Assembly: GCF_028293085.1 (NCBI RefSeq)
Contig: NZ_JAQGLC010000100.1
Location: 1 to 34,031, forward strand
DNA length: 34,031 nt
Source: Sphingomonas bacterium
Lineage (GTDB): Bacteria > Pseudomonadota > Alphaproteobacteria > Sphingomonadales > Sphingomonadaceae
Reading direction: 5' to 3'
Shown: positions 23,957 to 33,339 of the stretch, piece after piece
Layout of the letters: each line of letters opens with the position of its first letter
How positions within the stretch are numbered: position 1 is the first letter of the stretch
Notes under the pieces: model-generated
Database searches by the model: none
Seen by the model: the letters and a program-made list of their open reading frames with translations, nothing else
Told to the model about the DNA's origin: nothing
Position numbers and translations under genes: made by a program

Positions 23957-25435
23957 TCAGCCGGCGGTTGCGTCCGCGTCGCTCCAGCCGCCACCGATCG
24001 CCTTGAACAGTGCGGCGGTATCCTGCCGAAGCTGCGCATCGCTGCCCGCGACCTGCTCGCGCGCGCTCAGTACCTGGGTTTCGGCGTTGAGCAGCGAATC
24101 CTGCGCGACGAAGCCGGTGCGGTATTGCGCCTCGACCGAGCGCGCCGTCGCTTCGGCATCTGCCACCGCGCGCCTGAGCGCGGCGTTGCGCCGTCGTTCG
24201 GCGTCAAGCCGGGCCAGCGGATCCTCGACATCACGGAGCGCACGCAGCACGGTCGCGCGATATTGCGCATAGGCCTCTTCGCGCTGCTCCTGCCTGATCT
24301 TCACCGTTGCCTTGCGCCGGCCCCAATCAAGCAACGGGAAACGCGCCGCGCCCGAAGCGGTCAGTTGCAGGCTGTCGCCAGAGAATAAATTGCCGAGCGC
24401 CGTCGACAGGAGTTGCGCGGCGCCGGTCAGCGAGAATTTCGGATAGAGGTCGGCGACGGCGACCCCGATATCCGCGGTGGATGCGGCCAGCTGCCGCTCC
24501 GCAGCGCGCACATCAGGACGGCGCCTCAGCAGATCGGAGGGAAGACCCGCCGGCACCGCCGGTATCTCGGCCAGCGGCCCACCGGGCGCGGACAGCGCCG
24601 CGTCGAGCGTCTCGGGCGGCTCTCCGACCAGGATGCCGATTGCGTGGATCCGCACCCGTGCGTCGGCGCGCAACGGTTCGAGCCGGGCCTCGAGGCTGGT
24701 GAGCGAGCCACGCTGGCGGGTAACGTCGACCTGGGGGACCAGCCCGACCTTCGCGACATTGCCGGCGATCTCCAGCGCGCGGTGCTGGCGGATCAGTTCC
24801 TCTTCAACGATCGCGATCTGGTCCTGATCGAGCCGCAGCGCGAAATAGGCCTGCGCCACCTCGGCCGCGAGCGTCACCGCCGCGTCACGCTGAGTCCACA
24901 CCGCCGCATCGGTCCGCGCAACCGCAGCTTCCACGCCACGCCGGTCGCCGCCGAACAGGTCGATCTCCCAGCTCGCATCGAAGCCGAGCGCATAAGTGGT
25001 GATCCCGCTTCCCGGCAGCGCGATGCCGCCAGGCGCACCGGAGCCGCCCGAGTCGCCCGAGAACAGCCGGGCAAGCGACGAGAAGCCGGCATTCTTGCTG
25101 AATTCGACATGGCTGGCATCCGCCGTCGCGTCGACCGTCGGCTTGCCGTTCGCGCGGGCCGCAATCTCCTGCAGCCGCGCCTGGCGTACACGCGAGGCGG
25201 CGACGGCGATATCGGGATTGCCCTTCAGGGCGCGCTCGACCAGCCCGTCTAGCCGCGGATCGCCGAACGCCGACCACCAGCGCGCGGGATCAACGCTTGC
25301 GCCGGGCACCCCGGCCTGGGGTTCGCCAAAGGCTGGCGGCACCGTCATTTCGGGCGGACGATAGTTCGGCCCGACGGTGCAGGCACCCGCCAGCAGCGCC
25401 GCGCTCAGCGCTCCCGTTCTAAGTTTCCACGTCAA
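23957..25435 (-). CDS. Outer membrane factor of a tripartite efflux system (NodT family lipoprotein)
   Basis: This 492-residue protein has a lipoprotein signal with L-L-A-G-A-C at 14-19 (Cys19 lipidated) followed by T-V-G-P-N-Y-R-P-P, the standard NodT/OprM-like start. Two repeated outer-membrane-efflux domains follow, with long helices such as VARTDAAVWTQRDAAVTLAAE and R-R-P-D-V-R-A-A-E-R-Q-L-A-A. It is a TolC-type trimeric channel reaching from the periplasm to outside. TTG 25435 is used as start; it overlaps the emrB stop (TTGA) and has GGAGG nine bases upstream. It completes an EmrA/EmrB pump and is last in the TetR-led operon. Confidence 0.92.
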   Translation of the reverse strand: MTWKLRTGALSAALLAGACTVGPNYRPPEMTVPPAFGEPQAGVPGASVDPARWWSAFGDPRLDGLVERALKGNPDIAVAASRVRQARLQEIAARANGKPTVDATADASHVEFSKNAGFSSLARLFSGDSGGSGAPGGIALPGSGITTYALGFDASWEIDLFGGDRRGVEAAVARTDAAVWTQRDAAVTLAAEVAQAYFALRLDQDQIAIVEEELIRQHRALEIAGNVAKVGLVPQVDVTRQRGSLTSLEARLEPLRADARVRIHAIGILVGEPPETLDAALSAPGGPLAEIPAVPAGLPSDLLRRRPDVRAAERQLAASTADIGVAVADLYPKFSLTGAAQLLSTALGNLFSGDSLQLTASGAARFPLLDWGRRKATVKIRQEQREEAYAQYRATVLRALRDVEDPLARLDAERRRNAALRRAVADAEATARSVEAQYRTGFVAQDSLLNAETQVLSAREQVAGSDAQLRQDTAALFKAIGGGWSDADATAG

Positions 25436-27033
25436 TGTACCATGCCTCCGCCACTGCCGGTCTTGCCGGCGCGCATCAGGAAAACGAGTGGTGCGACGAC
25501 GAGCACCACGATCATCAATTGTCGGTAGACGTCGAGAAAGGCGAGCATCGTCGCCTGGCGCTGGACCTGCTGGTACAGGACGGCGAGCGGTGTCGTGACC
25601 GCGTCCCCAACACCCGTAAAAGCGCCCTGCGCCTTGCTCAGCCAGTCATTGTAGCGCGGATCGAGCGGATTGAGCTGCTCGACCAGCACCGACTGGTGAA
25701 TCTGCCGGTTCGACGACAACAAAGTCTGCGCCATCGAGATGCCGATCGTGCCGCCGAGATTGCGTGCGACGTTGAGCATGCTCGATGCCTGCGCCGTCTT
25801 GTTCTGCGGCAGGCCGACATAGGCAACCGCGTTGATCGGCACGAACAGGAAGGGCAAGGCCGCCGCCTGGAACAGCCGGGCGATCGCCGCGTCGGTGAAC
25901 GAGATGTCCGCAGTCAGATGCGACATGTTCCACAGCGCGAATGCCTGAACCATCAGCGCGGGGAACAGCAACAGCCGCACGTCGACCATGCCGGTCAGCC
26001 TCCCGGCGAACGGGACCATCACCAATGTTGCCAGCCCGCCCGCGGTCAGCGCGAGGCCGGCATCGAACGCGCTGTAGCCGAGCACCTGCTGGAGCATCTG
26101 CGGGATGAGCTGCGTCGTGCCGAACAGGATCATGCCGGTCACGCCCATCACCAGCAACGTCAGCGAGAAGTTGCGGCTCTTGAGCAGCTTCAGGTCGAGC
26201 ACGGGATCGTCGTGATTGAGCTCCCACACGATCAGGCTGACCAAGGAGACTATTGCGATGCCCGCCGACGCGACGATGAAGCCGCTCGAGAACCAGTCTT
26301 CGCGCTCGCCCCGATCGAGCGTGATCTCGAGAAAACCGAGACCCAGCGCGACCAGCGCCACGCCGACATAATCGATCCTCAAACCGCGCTTGAGCAGCTT
26401 CGCACGATCCTTTTTGATCGTCTCGGATTCATGCACGAAGGTGTTGGCCAAGAAGAAGGAGATGATCCCGATCGGCACGTTGATCAGGAACACCCAATGC
26501 CAACTCCACGTCTCGGTGATGTAGCCGCCGAGCGTCGGGCCGAGCACGGGCCCCACCACCACCACGATCGCAAACGCCGCGAATGCCATGCCGCGTTGCT
26601 TGGGCGGAAAAGTATCGGCCAGCATCGATTGCTCGACGGGCGCGAGACCCCCTCCCCCGATTCCCTGGAACACCCGCGCGATCACCAATGTCGTCAGGTT
26701 CGGCGCGAGGCCGCACATCAGCGACGACAGGGTGAACAGCGCGATCGAGATCATGAAATAGCGCTTCCGCCCGATCGCATCGGACAGCCAGCCACTGATC
26801 GGGATGATGATCGCATTGGCGACGAGATAGCTGGTCAGCACCCAGGTCGCCTGGTCGGTCGAGATCGAGAGGCCGCCGGCGATATGATCGAGCGAGACGT
26901 TGGCGATCGAGGTGTCGAGCACCTCCATGAAGGTCGGGATGCTGATGATCCCGACGAGCAGCCACGGGCTGTACGGCCCCGCCGCCGACCGGGTCGAGTC
27001 CCAGCCTCCCGCCGCGGCTGCGGCGCTGGCCAT
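25432..27033 (-). CDS. emrB: EmrB/QacA-type MFS drug exporter (DHA2 family)
   Basis: A 533-residue inner membrane transporter with about 14 helices. Motif A reads G-W-L-S-D-A-I-G-R-K-R-Y (loop 2-3), and motif C-like G-P-V-L-G-P-T-L-G-G is present, as is D-T-S-I-A-N-V in helix 1, diagnostic of the DHA2 family. It uses the proton gradient to push hydrophobic drugs through EmrA and the outer membrane factor. ATG 27033 is chosen because it follows the emrA stop by one base and gives a normal N-terminus; the frame is open 15 codons further up. Substrates are not predictable from the sequence. Confidence 0.93.
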   Translation of the reverse strand: MASAAAAAGGWDSTRSAAGPYSPWLLVGIISIPTFMEVLDTSIANVSLDHIAGGLSISTDQATWVLTSYLVANAIIIPISGWLSDAIGRKRYFMISIALFTLSSLMCGLAPNLTTLVIARVFQGIGGGGLAPVEQSMLADTFPPKQRGMAFAAFAIVVVVGPVLGPTLGGYITETWSWHWVFLINVPIGIISFFLANTFVHESETIKKDRAKLLKRGLRIDYVGVALVALGLGFLEITLDRGEREDWFSSGFIVASAGIAIVSLVSLIVWELNHDDPVLDLKLLKSRNFSLTLLVMGVTGMILFGTTQLIPQMLQQVLGYSAFDAGLALTAGGLATLVMVPFAGRLTGMVDVRLLLFPALMVQAFALWNMSHLTADISFTDAAIARLFQAAALPFLFVPINAVAYVGLPQNKTAQASSMLNVARNLGGTIGISMAQTLLSSNRQIHQSVLVEQLNPLDPRYNDWLSKAQGAFTGVGDAVTTPLAVLYQQVQRQATMLAFLDVYRQLMIVVLVVAPLVFLMRAGKTGSGGGMVH

Positions 27034-27034
27034 T

Positions 27035-28144
27035 TCAGCGGACCTTGACGGTCGGGACCACCGACATGCCCGGGCCAAGCGGATAGTGGCGCGGATCGGG
27101 ACCGTTCTTCGCGTCGAACTCGATCCGCACCGGCACGCGCTGTACGACCTTCACATAATTGCCGGTCGCGTTCTGCGGCGGCAGCAGCGCGAAGGCCTGG
27201 CCTGCGCCGCGCTGGATCGAGTCCACATGCCCCTTGAACTGGACGTCGGGGTAAGCATCGACCCTGATCGTCACCGGCTGGCCGATCTTCATCAGCTTGA
27301 GCTGGGTTTCCTTGAAATTGGCGGTGACCCACACATGATCGGGCACGATCGCCATCAGCTGGGTGCCGGGCGCGACATAGGAGCCGAGATCGACCTGGCG
27401 GTTGACCACCTGGCCCGAGATCGGCGCGACCAGCCGATTGTCGCCGAGTGTGACCCTGGCTTGCGAGATCTGCGCCTGGCGCGCCTCGACCAGCGCGCGC
27501 GCGGCACCGATCTGGCGGCGGGCAACCGCGACATTGGCGTCGGCGCTCGAAACCTGGCGCGCGGCGGCCGCCGCTTCGGCGGCGGTCGCGCGCGCATGGG
27601 CGCGAGCCGCATCGAGCTGCTGTCCGGCCACCGCCGACGGATCGATCCGCAGCAGCTCCTGATAGCGCGCGAGATCCTGCGCGGCCTTGGTGGCATTGGC
27701 GATCGGTGCGCGCGCCTGCGCGGCGGCCTGATCGCGGCTTGCTTGTGCCGCCAAGACCTGGGCCTGAGATTGTTCGAACTGGGCAAGTGCCTGCTTGGCA
27801 TTGGCATCAGCCTCGGCGACGCGCGCTTCCGGCCCCTCGGCACCGATCACCGCGAGCAGGCGACCAGCCTCGACATGGCGATTGTCGACGTCAGCCACTT
27901 CCTTGAGCGTGCCCGCGACAATCGGTGCGATACGCACGATATGCGCGTCGACGAACGCGTCGTCGGTCGACTCATATTGCCGCGCGTCGAGCCAGTAGAA
28001 AGTGCCGCCGATCACCACGGCGCCGACCACACAGACCAGGATGATCCAGAATAGCGGGCGCCTGAACACTGGCGGCTTCTTCTCCGCGGTATCGTCGTCG
28101 CCGTTTTTCGGCGCTTCGGCTTCGGTCTTCTGCTCGGCGCTCAT
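27035..28144 (-). CDS. emrA: EmrA/HlyD-type periplasmic adaptor of the efflux pump
   Basis: A 369-residue membrane fusion protein. A short charged cytoplasmic tail (1-30) leads to one transmembrane helix at 31-52, then the biotinyl-lipoyl half motif (Y-E-S-T-D-D-A-F-V-D-A-H-I-V-R-I-A-P, a strong EmrA signature), a long Ala/Gln-rich coiled-coil hairpin (about 110-230), and the beta-barrel region with V-N-R-Q-V-D-L-G-S-Y-V-A-P-G and V-T-A-N-F-K-E-T-Q-L. It links EmrB to the outer membrane factor. Its ATG overlaps the TetR stop by four bases (28141-28144). Confidence 0.93.
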   Translation of the reverse strand: MSAEQKTEAEAPKNGDDDTAEKKPPVFRRPLFWIILVCVVGAVVIGGTFYWLDARQYESTDDAFVDAHIVRIAPIVAGTLKEVADVDNRHVEAGRLLAVIGAEGPEARVAEADANAKQALAQFEQSQAQVLAAQASRDQAAAQARAPIANATKAAQDLARYQELLRIDPSAVAGQQLDAARAHARATAAEAAAAARQVSSADANVAVARRQIGAARALVEARQAQISQARVTLGDNRLVAPISGQVVNRQVDLGSYVAPGTQLMAIVPDHVWVTANFKETQLKLMKIGQPVTIRVDAYPDVQFKGHVDSIQRGAGQAFALLPPQNATGNYVKVVQRVPVRIEFDAKNGPDPRHYPLGPGMSVVPTVKVR

Positions 28145-28773
28145 GGCAGGTCCTGTCGCTCGGCTATCAGCCTGTCGAGAATGGCATCGGTATTGGAGGA
28201 GATCCGCGCCTGCAGCGCAGCAGTGGCGTCGGCGTCGATCGTGTCGCGCTGGAGGAGCTTGAGGCAGGAGGCGCGCGATGCCCGGATGACGATGACCTGG
28301 CCGATCAGCGTGATCGTCGTGACTCGCGCCGTATTCGCGTCGCGTCGGCCTGTGGCGATGCAAACCAGCTCGACGAGCCGCTCCATCATCTGGCCCATCA
28401 ACCCGCCATAGATCCGTTCGAACGCTTCGGTCGGATTCATCTGTTCGCGGACGATGAACAGCGACCAGTTCGCGGTGTCATCACCCGCCATCTTCGCCGC
28501 GAAGACATCGAGGATGCGGTGGATCACCATCCGCGCACCTTCGGGCGTATCGGGCAGTTCGGCTGCCCCGACCGCCGGCGCCATCTGTTCGCCCATCTGC
28601 CTGGCGATGTGATCGGCGGCCGCGAGATACAGCCCTTCCTTGCCGCCATAATGATAGGTGATCGACGACATCGCCGTCTCCGCCGCCGCGGCGATCGCGC
28701 GCGTGCTCGCGCCCTCGATGCCCTTCAGGCCGAACTCGCGAATCGCGATGTCGAGGAGGCGCTGCTGAACCAC
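28141..28773 (-). CDS. TetR/AcrR family repressor of the efflux operon (CerR-like C-terminal domain)
   Basis: A 210-residue regulator. The N-terminal HTH reads L-L-D-I-A-I-R-E-F-G-L-K-G-I-E-G-A-S-T-R-A-I-A and ITYHYGGKEGLYLAAADHIA, classic TetR. The C-terminal ligand domain resembles the CerR/DUF1956 group. The start is GTG 28773, only four codons after an in-frame TAA and without a Shine-Dalgarno. The -10 box of the predicted promoter ends seven bases upstream, so the mRNA may be leaderless. It precedes emrA, emrB and the outer membrane factor gene with overlaps, and an operator palindrome sits in its promoter, so autorepression relieved by pump substrates is expected. Confidence 0.9.
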   Translation of the reverse strand: MVQQRLLDIAIREFGLKGIEGASTRAIAAAAETAMSSITYHYGGKEGLYLAAADHIARQMGEQMAPAVGAAELPDTPEGARMVIHRILDVFAAKMAGDDTANWSLFIVREQMNPTEAFERIYGGLMGQMMERLVELVCIATGRRDANTARVTTITLIGQVIVIRASRASCLKLLQRDTIDADATAALQARISSNTDAILDRLIAERQDLP

Positions 28774-28779
28774 GCGGCG

Positions 28780-28808
28780 CCATTAATTCGTTCGAACGAA
28801 CAAGACAA
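28780..28808 (-). promoter_or_regulatory. Promoter of the TetR-efflux operon
   Basis: On the minus strand TTGTCT (28808-28803) and TAATGG (28785-28780) are 17 bases apart. The expected transcription start falls at about 28773, the GTG start codon of the regulator. The spacer holds the 14-bp palindrome. Confidence 0.5.
28787..28800. promoter_or_regulatory. TetR-type operator palindrome
   Basis: TTCGTTCGAACGAA is a perfect 14-bp palindrome located between the -35 and -10 boxes, 14 bases upstream of the regulator's start codon. Position, symmetry and size match TetR-family operators, where a dimer in the spacer blocks RNA polymerase. Confidence 0.8.
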
Positions 28809-28882
28809 CCTCCCGCGATTGGTCGGGCCGATTTTTTTTGGAGATCAGCCTGAAACGACGCTGGTGTTGAAGGGTTCCGATC

Positions 28883-30379
28883 CTAGGCGGGTACGGGCTC
28901 GCGCGCTGGCTTCACGGGCTGCTTCGCCGGCACCGGATTGGAGAATTCCATCCCGTCGTCGACCGAGCCGAAGCGCAGCGAGACGACGTCTTTCGCGTAG
29001 TTCTGATAGAGCTTCCAGGGCTTCTTGCTGCCCTGCTTGGGGAATTTCTCCATCGCGCGCGTCACATAGCCCGAGGAAAAGCTCAGGAACGGCTCGGGCG
29101 TCAGTACGTCGTTGCCGATCCGCGGCGTCGCCTGGCGCTGGCCACGCTTCTTCATCGTGTTGAGCAACCGGCAGACATAGGCACAGGTGAGATCGGCCTT
29201 CAGCGTCCAGGACGCATTGGTATAGCCGAAGGACGACGCCATGTTGGGCACGTCGCTGTACATCATGCCCTTGTAGTTGAAGGTCTTCGACAGATCGACC
29301 GGGGCCCCGTCGACGCTGAACGCGACATCGCTGAGCAGCTGCAATTCTAGCCCAGTAGCAGTGACGATCACGTCGGCAGGAAGCTCGGCGCCGGAATGAA
29401 GCTTGATGCCCGTCGGGGTGAAGCTTTCAATCGTGTCGGTGACGACCGAGGCCTCGCCCTTCCGGAGCGATTCGAACAGGTCGCCGTCGGGCACCAGGCA
29501 CAGTCGCTGGTCCCAGGGATTGTAGCGCGGCGTGAAATGCGTCGTGACGTCGTAATCGGGCCCGAGCTCGGCGCGGACCATCTCGAGCAGGCGTTCCTTA
29601 GTCTTTTCCGGCCGCTTGCGCGCGAGATTGTAGAAGAACATCTGGAACAGCACGTTGCGCCAGCGGGTGATGTCATAAGCGAGCATCGCGGGCAGCTTGC
29701 GCCGCAACCAATTGGCGAAACCGTCCTCGGCCGGGCGCGACACGACATAGGTGGGTGAACGCTGCAGCATCGTCACATGCTCGGCCGTGTCGGCCATCGC
29801 CGGCACCAACGTCACCGCAGTCGCGCCGCTGCCGATGACCACGACCTTCTTGCCGCTGTAATCCAGATCGGTGGGCCAAAATTGCGGATGGACGATGCGG
29901 CCGGCGAAGGTCTCGACACCGGGAAAGTCCGGCGTGTGCCCTTGCGCGTAATTATAATAGCCGCTGCACATGAAGAGGAAATTGCAGGTGAAGGCGACCG
30001 GGCCATCGGGGCCGTCTGCCTCGACCGTCCAGCGCGCGTCGGGCGTGGACCAGGCGGCGCGCTTGACGTGGTGACCGTAGCGGATGTGCTTGTCGATGCC
30101 ATGGTCACGCGCGGTGTCGTTGACATACTTGAGGATCGACGGGCCGTCGGCGATCGCCTTCGCCTCGGTCCAGGGGCGGAAGGAATAGCCGAGCGTGTAC
30201 ATGTCCGAATCCGATCGGATCCCGGGATAACGGAACAGGTCCCAGGTGCCGCCCATCGCCGCGCGCCCCTCTAGGATCACATAGCTGCGATCGGGGCTCA
30301 TCGTCTGAAGGTGATAGCCCGCACCGATGCCCGAAATGCCGGCACCCACCACAACCACATCGAAATGCTCAAGGCTCAT
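28883..30379 (-). CDS. Flavin-containing monooxygenase, Baeyer-Villiger type
   Basis: A 498-residue FAD- and NADPH-dependent monooxygenase. The FAD Rossmann motif is G-A-G-I-S-G-I-G (residues 12-19 approximately). The Baeyer-Villiger fingerprint F-x-G-x-x-x-H-x-x-x-W-P is exact in F-A-G-R-I-V-H-P-Q-F-W-P, and the NADPH motif is G-S-G-A-T-A-V-T. Such enzymes insert oxygen beside a ketone to give esters or lactones, or oxidise heteroatoms. ATG 30379 has GGGAGAG six bases upstream. It lies 86 bases behind malate synthase on the same strand and just ahead of the TetR promoter. Whether its product is a pump substrate is unknown. Confidence 0.9.
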   Translation of the reverse strand: MSLEHFDVVVVGAGISGIGAGYHLQTMSPDRSYVILEGRAAMGGTWDLFRYPGIRSDSDMYTLGYSFRPWTEAKAIADGPSILKYVNDTARDHGIDKHIRYGHHVKRAAWSTPDARWTVEADGPDGPVAFTCNFLFMCSGYYNYAQGHTPDFPGVETFAGRIVHPQFWPTDLDYSGKKVVVIGSGATAVTLVPAMADTAEHVTMLQRSPTYVVSRPAEDGFANWLRRKLPAMLAYDITRWRNVLFQMFFYNLARKRPEKTKERLLEMVRAELGPDYDVTTHFTPRYNPWDQRLCLVPDGDLFESLRKGEASVVTDTIESFTPTGIKLHSGAELPADVIVTATGLELQLLSDVAFSVDGAPVDLSKTFNYKGMMYSDVPNMASSFGYTNASWTLKADLTCAYVCRLLNTMKKRGQRQATPRIGNDVLTPEPFLSFSSGYVTRAMEKFPKQGSKKPWKLYQNYAKDVVSLRFGSVDDGMEFSNPVPAKQPVKPAREPVPA

Positions 30380-30465
30380 CGTCGCTCTCCCACGATACCC
30401 GATATTCGATTTTTTCGGGCGACGCAAAGATCAGTTTCGATCAGCAATGCTTTTCGGCGGGCGGC

Positions 30466-32556
30466 CTATCCGTGCTGTGCCTTCACCTTCGCCCGGAAGG
30501 CGTGAAGCAGCGGCTCGGTATAGCCATTGGGCTGGTTGAGCCCGTCGAACACCAAAGCGCGGGCAGCCTGATAGGCAAGGCTGGTGTCCTCATGCCCCGA
30601 CATCGGCTTGTAGAGCGGATCGCCCGCATTCTGCACATCGACCTTGGCCGCCATCCGCGCAAAGGCAGCCTCCACATCCGCCTCGGTCGCGACGCCGTGG
30701 AGCAGCCAGTTCGCCATGTGTTGTGAGGAAATGCGCAGCGTCGCACGATCCTCCATCAGGCCGATATCGTGGATGTCCGGCACCTTGGAGCAGCCGACGC
30801 CCTGATCGATCCAGCGGACCACATAACCGAGAATGCCCTGCGCATTATTGTCGAGTTCGGCACGCACCTCGTCCGGCGTCCAGTTGCGGCCGGCCTTGGC
30901 GACCGGCACGGTGAGCAAAGGCGTCAGGCCCGGAATCGCCTCGCGCGCGATCTCCTCGCGCCGCGCGAACACATCGACCTGGTGATAGTGGATCGCATGC
31001 AACGTCGCCGCGGTCGGGCTCGGCACCCAGGCAGTGTTGGCGCCCGATCGGGGATGGCCGATCTTCTGCTCCATCATGTCGGCCATGCGGTCCGGCGCGG
31101 CCCACATGCCCTTGCCGATCTGCGCCTTGCCGGAAAAGCCGTGCGCCAGGCCGATGCGGACATTGCGGTCCTCATAGGCCTTGATCCAGTCGCTCGATTT
31201 CATCTCCGCCTTGGGGATCATCGGCCCGGTGCGCATGCCGGTGTGCATCTCGTCGCCGGTGCGATCGAGGAAGCCGGTGTTGATGAAGACCACGCGGTCC
31301 TTCACCGCCTCGATACAGGCGGCGAGATTGGCCGAGGTGCGGCGCTCCTCGTCCATCACGCCGACCTTGATCGTGTGACGCGCCAGGCCGAGCAGATCCT
31401 CGACCGCATCGAACAGGCTATTGGTAAAGCCGACTTCCTCGGGCCCGTGCATCTTCGGCTTGACGATATAGACCGATCCGGCGCGGCTGTTGCGGTGCTC
31501 CCCCTGCCCGCGCAGGTCGAACAGTGCGATCGTGCTGGTCATGATCGCGTCGAGGATACCCTCGGGCGCCTCCCCGCCATCGGCGAGCACGATCGCCGGG
31601 TTGGTCATCAGATGCCCGACATTGCGCACGAACAACAGGCTGCGGCCCGGCAATGTGAAGCTGCCGCCATCGGGCGCCTCGTAGACGCGATCGGGGTTCA
31701 GCCGTCGCGTGATCGTCCGACCACCCTTGTCGAAGCTCTCGACCAGGTCGCCGCGCATCAGCCCGAGCCAGTTCGTGTACGCCGCGACCTTGTCCTCGGC
31801 ATCGACCGCCGCGATCGAATCCTCGAGATCGACGATCGTGGTCAGCGCGGATTCGAGGATCACGTCGGAGATGCCCGCCTGATCGGCGCGCCCGATCACC
31901 GAGGCGCGGTCAACCACGACCTCGATGTGCAGGCCATTGTGCCGGAACAGCAGCGAATCGCCGCTGCGGCCCACCAGCTGCCCGGGATCGCGCAGCTCGG
32001 GCGTGCCGCCGCGGAACGCCTCCCATCGATGGCCGGCAAGCGGCACCGCCTCGTCGAGGAACGCCTTGGCATAGTCGATCACCTGCGCGCCGCGCACCGG
32101 ATCATAGCCGCCAGGCACTGCCATGCCGGGCAGCGCGTCGGTGCCGTACAGCGCATCGTACAGGCTGCCCCAGCGCGCATTGGCGGCGTTGAGGACGAAG
32201 CGCGCGTTGAGCACGGGCACGACCAGCTGCGGCCCGGCCATCGTCGCGATCTCGGCGTCGACATTCCCGGTGCCGATCGCGAAGGCCGCGGGCTCGGGGG
32301 CAAGATAGCCAATCTCGCGCAGGAACGCCTCGTCGGCGGCCTCGCCAGCCGTATAGCGCGCGTCGATCTTCTCCTGCAGCCCGTCACGCTTCGCCAGCAA
32401 CGCGCGGTTCTCCGGCGCGAAGCGGGCGTAGATCGCGGCGACGCCCTGCCACCATGCTCCGGCATCGAGCCCCAGCGGTGGCAAGATCTGCTCTTCGACG
32501 AAAGCGGCGAGGACAGGAGCGACGGCAAGGCCGGCGCGGTCGAGCAATTCGGGCAT
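30466..32556 (-). CDS. glcB: Malate synthase G
   Basis: This 696-residue enzyme condenses glyoxylate with acetyl-CoA to malate, in the glyoxylate and glycolate routes. Stretches typical of the G isoform include [57 protein letters not shown] and [15 protein letters not shown]. It is slightly shorter than the ~723-residue E. coli enzyme. The start has a near-perfect CAGGAGG ribosome binding site. It follows the MarR gene by 71 bases; no isocitrate lyase gene is visible nearby. Co-transcription with marR is possible. Confidence 0.95.
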   Translation of the reverse strand: MPELLDRAGLAVAPVLAAFVEEQILPPLGLDAGAWWQGVAAIYARFAPENRALLAKRDGLQEKIDARYTAGEAADEAFLREIGYLAPEPAAFAIGTGNVDAEIATMAGPQLVVPVLNARFVLNAANARWGSLYDALYGTDALPGMAVPGGYDPVRGAQVIDYAKAFLDEAVPLAGHRWEAFRGGTPELRDPGQLVGRSGDSLLFRHNGLHIEVVVDRASVIGRADQAGISDVILESALTTIVDLEDSIAAVDAEDKVAAYTNWLGLMRGDLVESFDKGGRTITRRLNPDRVYEAPDGGSFTLPGRSLLFVRNVGHLMTNPAIVLADGGEAPEGILDAIMTSTIALFDLRGQGEHRNSRAGSVYIVKPKMHGPEEVGFTNSLFDAVEDLLGLARHTIKVGVMDEERRTSANLAACIEAVKDRVVFINTGFLDRTGDEMHTGMRTGPMIPKAEMKSSDWIKAYEDRNVRIGLAHGFSGKAQIGKGMWAAPDRMADMMEQKIGHPRSGANTAWVPSPTAATLHAIHYHQVDVFARREEIAREAIPGLTPLLTVPVAKAGRNWTPDEVRAELDNNAQGILGYVVRWIDQGVGCSKVPDIHDIGLMEDRATLRISSQHMANWLLHGVATEADVEAAFARMAAKVDVQNAGDPLYKPMSGHEDTSLAYQAARALVFDGLNQPNGYTEPLLHAFRAKVKAQHG

Positions 32557-32627
32557 AAGGCCTCCTGGAAAATCGCGTGCTGCCTGGGGAGGGCTGCGCG
32601 GCGCTTAGTCCAGCGCGGGGCCGTGCA

Positions 32628-33080
32628 TCAAGCCTGTTCGGGATCGAGCGGCGCGGCGGACGCCTCGAGCCGATCCAGCATCGCGCTGAAGGTCGCGATT
32701 TCGTCTACCGAGAAGCCGGCGAAGATCCGCGCCTCCAGCTCCAGCGCCTTGGGCGCGACGCTCTCGTAAAGTGTTTGTCCGGCTCGGGTGAGCGACAGGA
32801 GGTGCGATCGCTGATCGTCCGGATTGGGCCGGCGCTCCACCAGCCCGCGATCGACCAGGGCGATGGCGGCACGGCTGACCGTCACCTTGTCCATCCGCGT
32901 CGCGGCGCCGAGTGCCTGCTGCGTGAACCCCTCGCCCTCCGCAATCACTGCGATCAGCCGCCATTCCGGAATGCGCAGGCCGAACAGCGATTGATAGGCC
33001 GTGGCGATGGCGGACGAGACCCGGTTCGACGCGATCGACAGGCGATAGGGCAGGAACTGGTCGAGCTTCAGGCTGGGCAT
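32628..33080 (-). CDS. MarR family transcriptional regulator
   Basis: A 150-residue winged helix-turn-helix protein. Helices before the HTH read A-Y-Q-S-L-F-G-L-R-I-P-E-W-R-L-I-A-V-I-A, followed by Q-Q-A-L-G-A-A-T-R-M-D-K-V-T-V-S-R-A, the recognition helix and the wing P-N-P-D-D-Q-R-S-H-L-L-S-L-T. The D-x-R-S wing is highly conserved in MarR. It is divergent from hppD across 259 bases and precedes malate synthase. The inverted repeat in the hppD promoter is a natural candidate operator, so control of tyrosine/homogentisate breakdown is likely but not shown. Confidence 0.92.
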   Translation of the reverse strand: MPSLKLDQFLPYRLSIASNRVSSAIATAYQSLFGLRIPEWRLIAVIAEGEGFTQQALGAATRMDKVTVSRAAIALVDRGLVERRPNPDDQRSHLLSLTRAGQTLYESVAPKALELEARIFAGFSVDEIATFSAMLDRLEASAAPLDPEQA

Positions 33081-33285
33081 CGGTCGTTGCTAGCGCGCCC
33101 TCGGCGCCTCGTCACCCCGCTGTCATCCTTGACTCCAAAATATGGACGGCCTTTTTTTGCGAAAGAGAGATCGCCTTACGATGCGGTCGGGCCGATCGCG
33201 CACCACCTCGCTTTCTACACGGATCGCGTCACGATCGAGGAACTTCCTTTCGCGTGACGGCTTCAAGGGGAAGTGGACGGGCGAT

Positions 33286-33306
33286 TGAAACTGCGATATA
33301 GTTTCA
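33286..33306. promoter_or_regulatory. Candidate MarR operator overlapping the hppD promoter
   Basis: TGAAACT (33286-33292) and AGTTTCA (33300-33306) form a perfect 7-bp inverted repeat with a 7-base spacer, AT-rich compared with its surroundings. A -35-like TTGAAA (33285-33290) with TGATAC (33309-33314) 18 bases later puts the repeat across the -35 box and spacer, 34 bases before the hppD ATG. The size suits a MarR dimer. Confidence 0.65.
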
Positions 33307-33339
33307 TCTGATACCACTTCCCGCACGGAGCATTCCGAC

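Noticed and set aside
28481..28783. ATG 28783 as start of the TetR gene, implying a frameshift
   Set aside because: The ATG opens a different frame without HTH similarity; the GTG at 28773 gives a normal TetR N-terminus, so no frameshift is needed.
28830..28842. A T8 run on the plus strand considered as a terminator
   Set aside because: No plus-strand gene ends there and the preceding palindrome is only four base pairs.
30769..32769. A 666-codon plus-strand frame opposite glcB
   Set aside because: Shadow of malate synthase G, which has full-length family motifs and a strong ribosome binding site.
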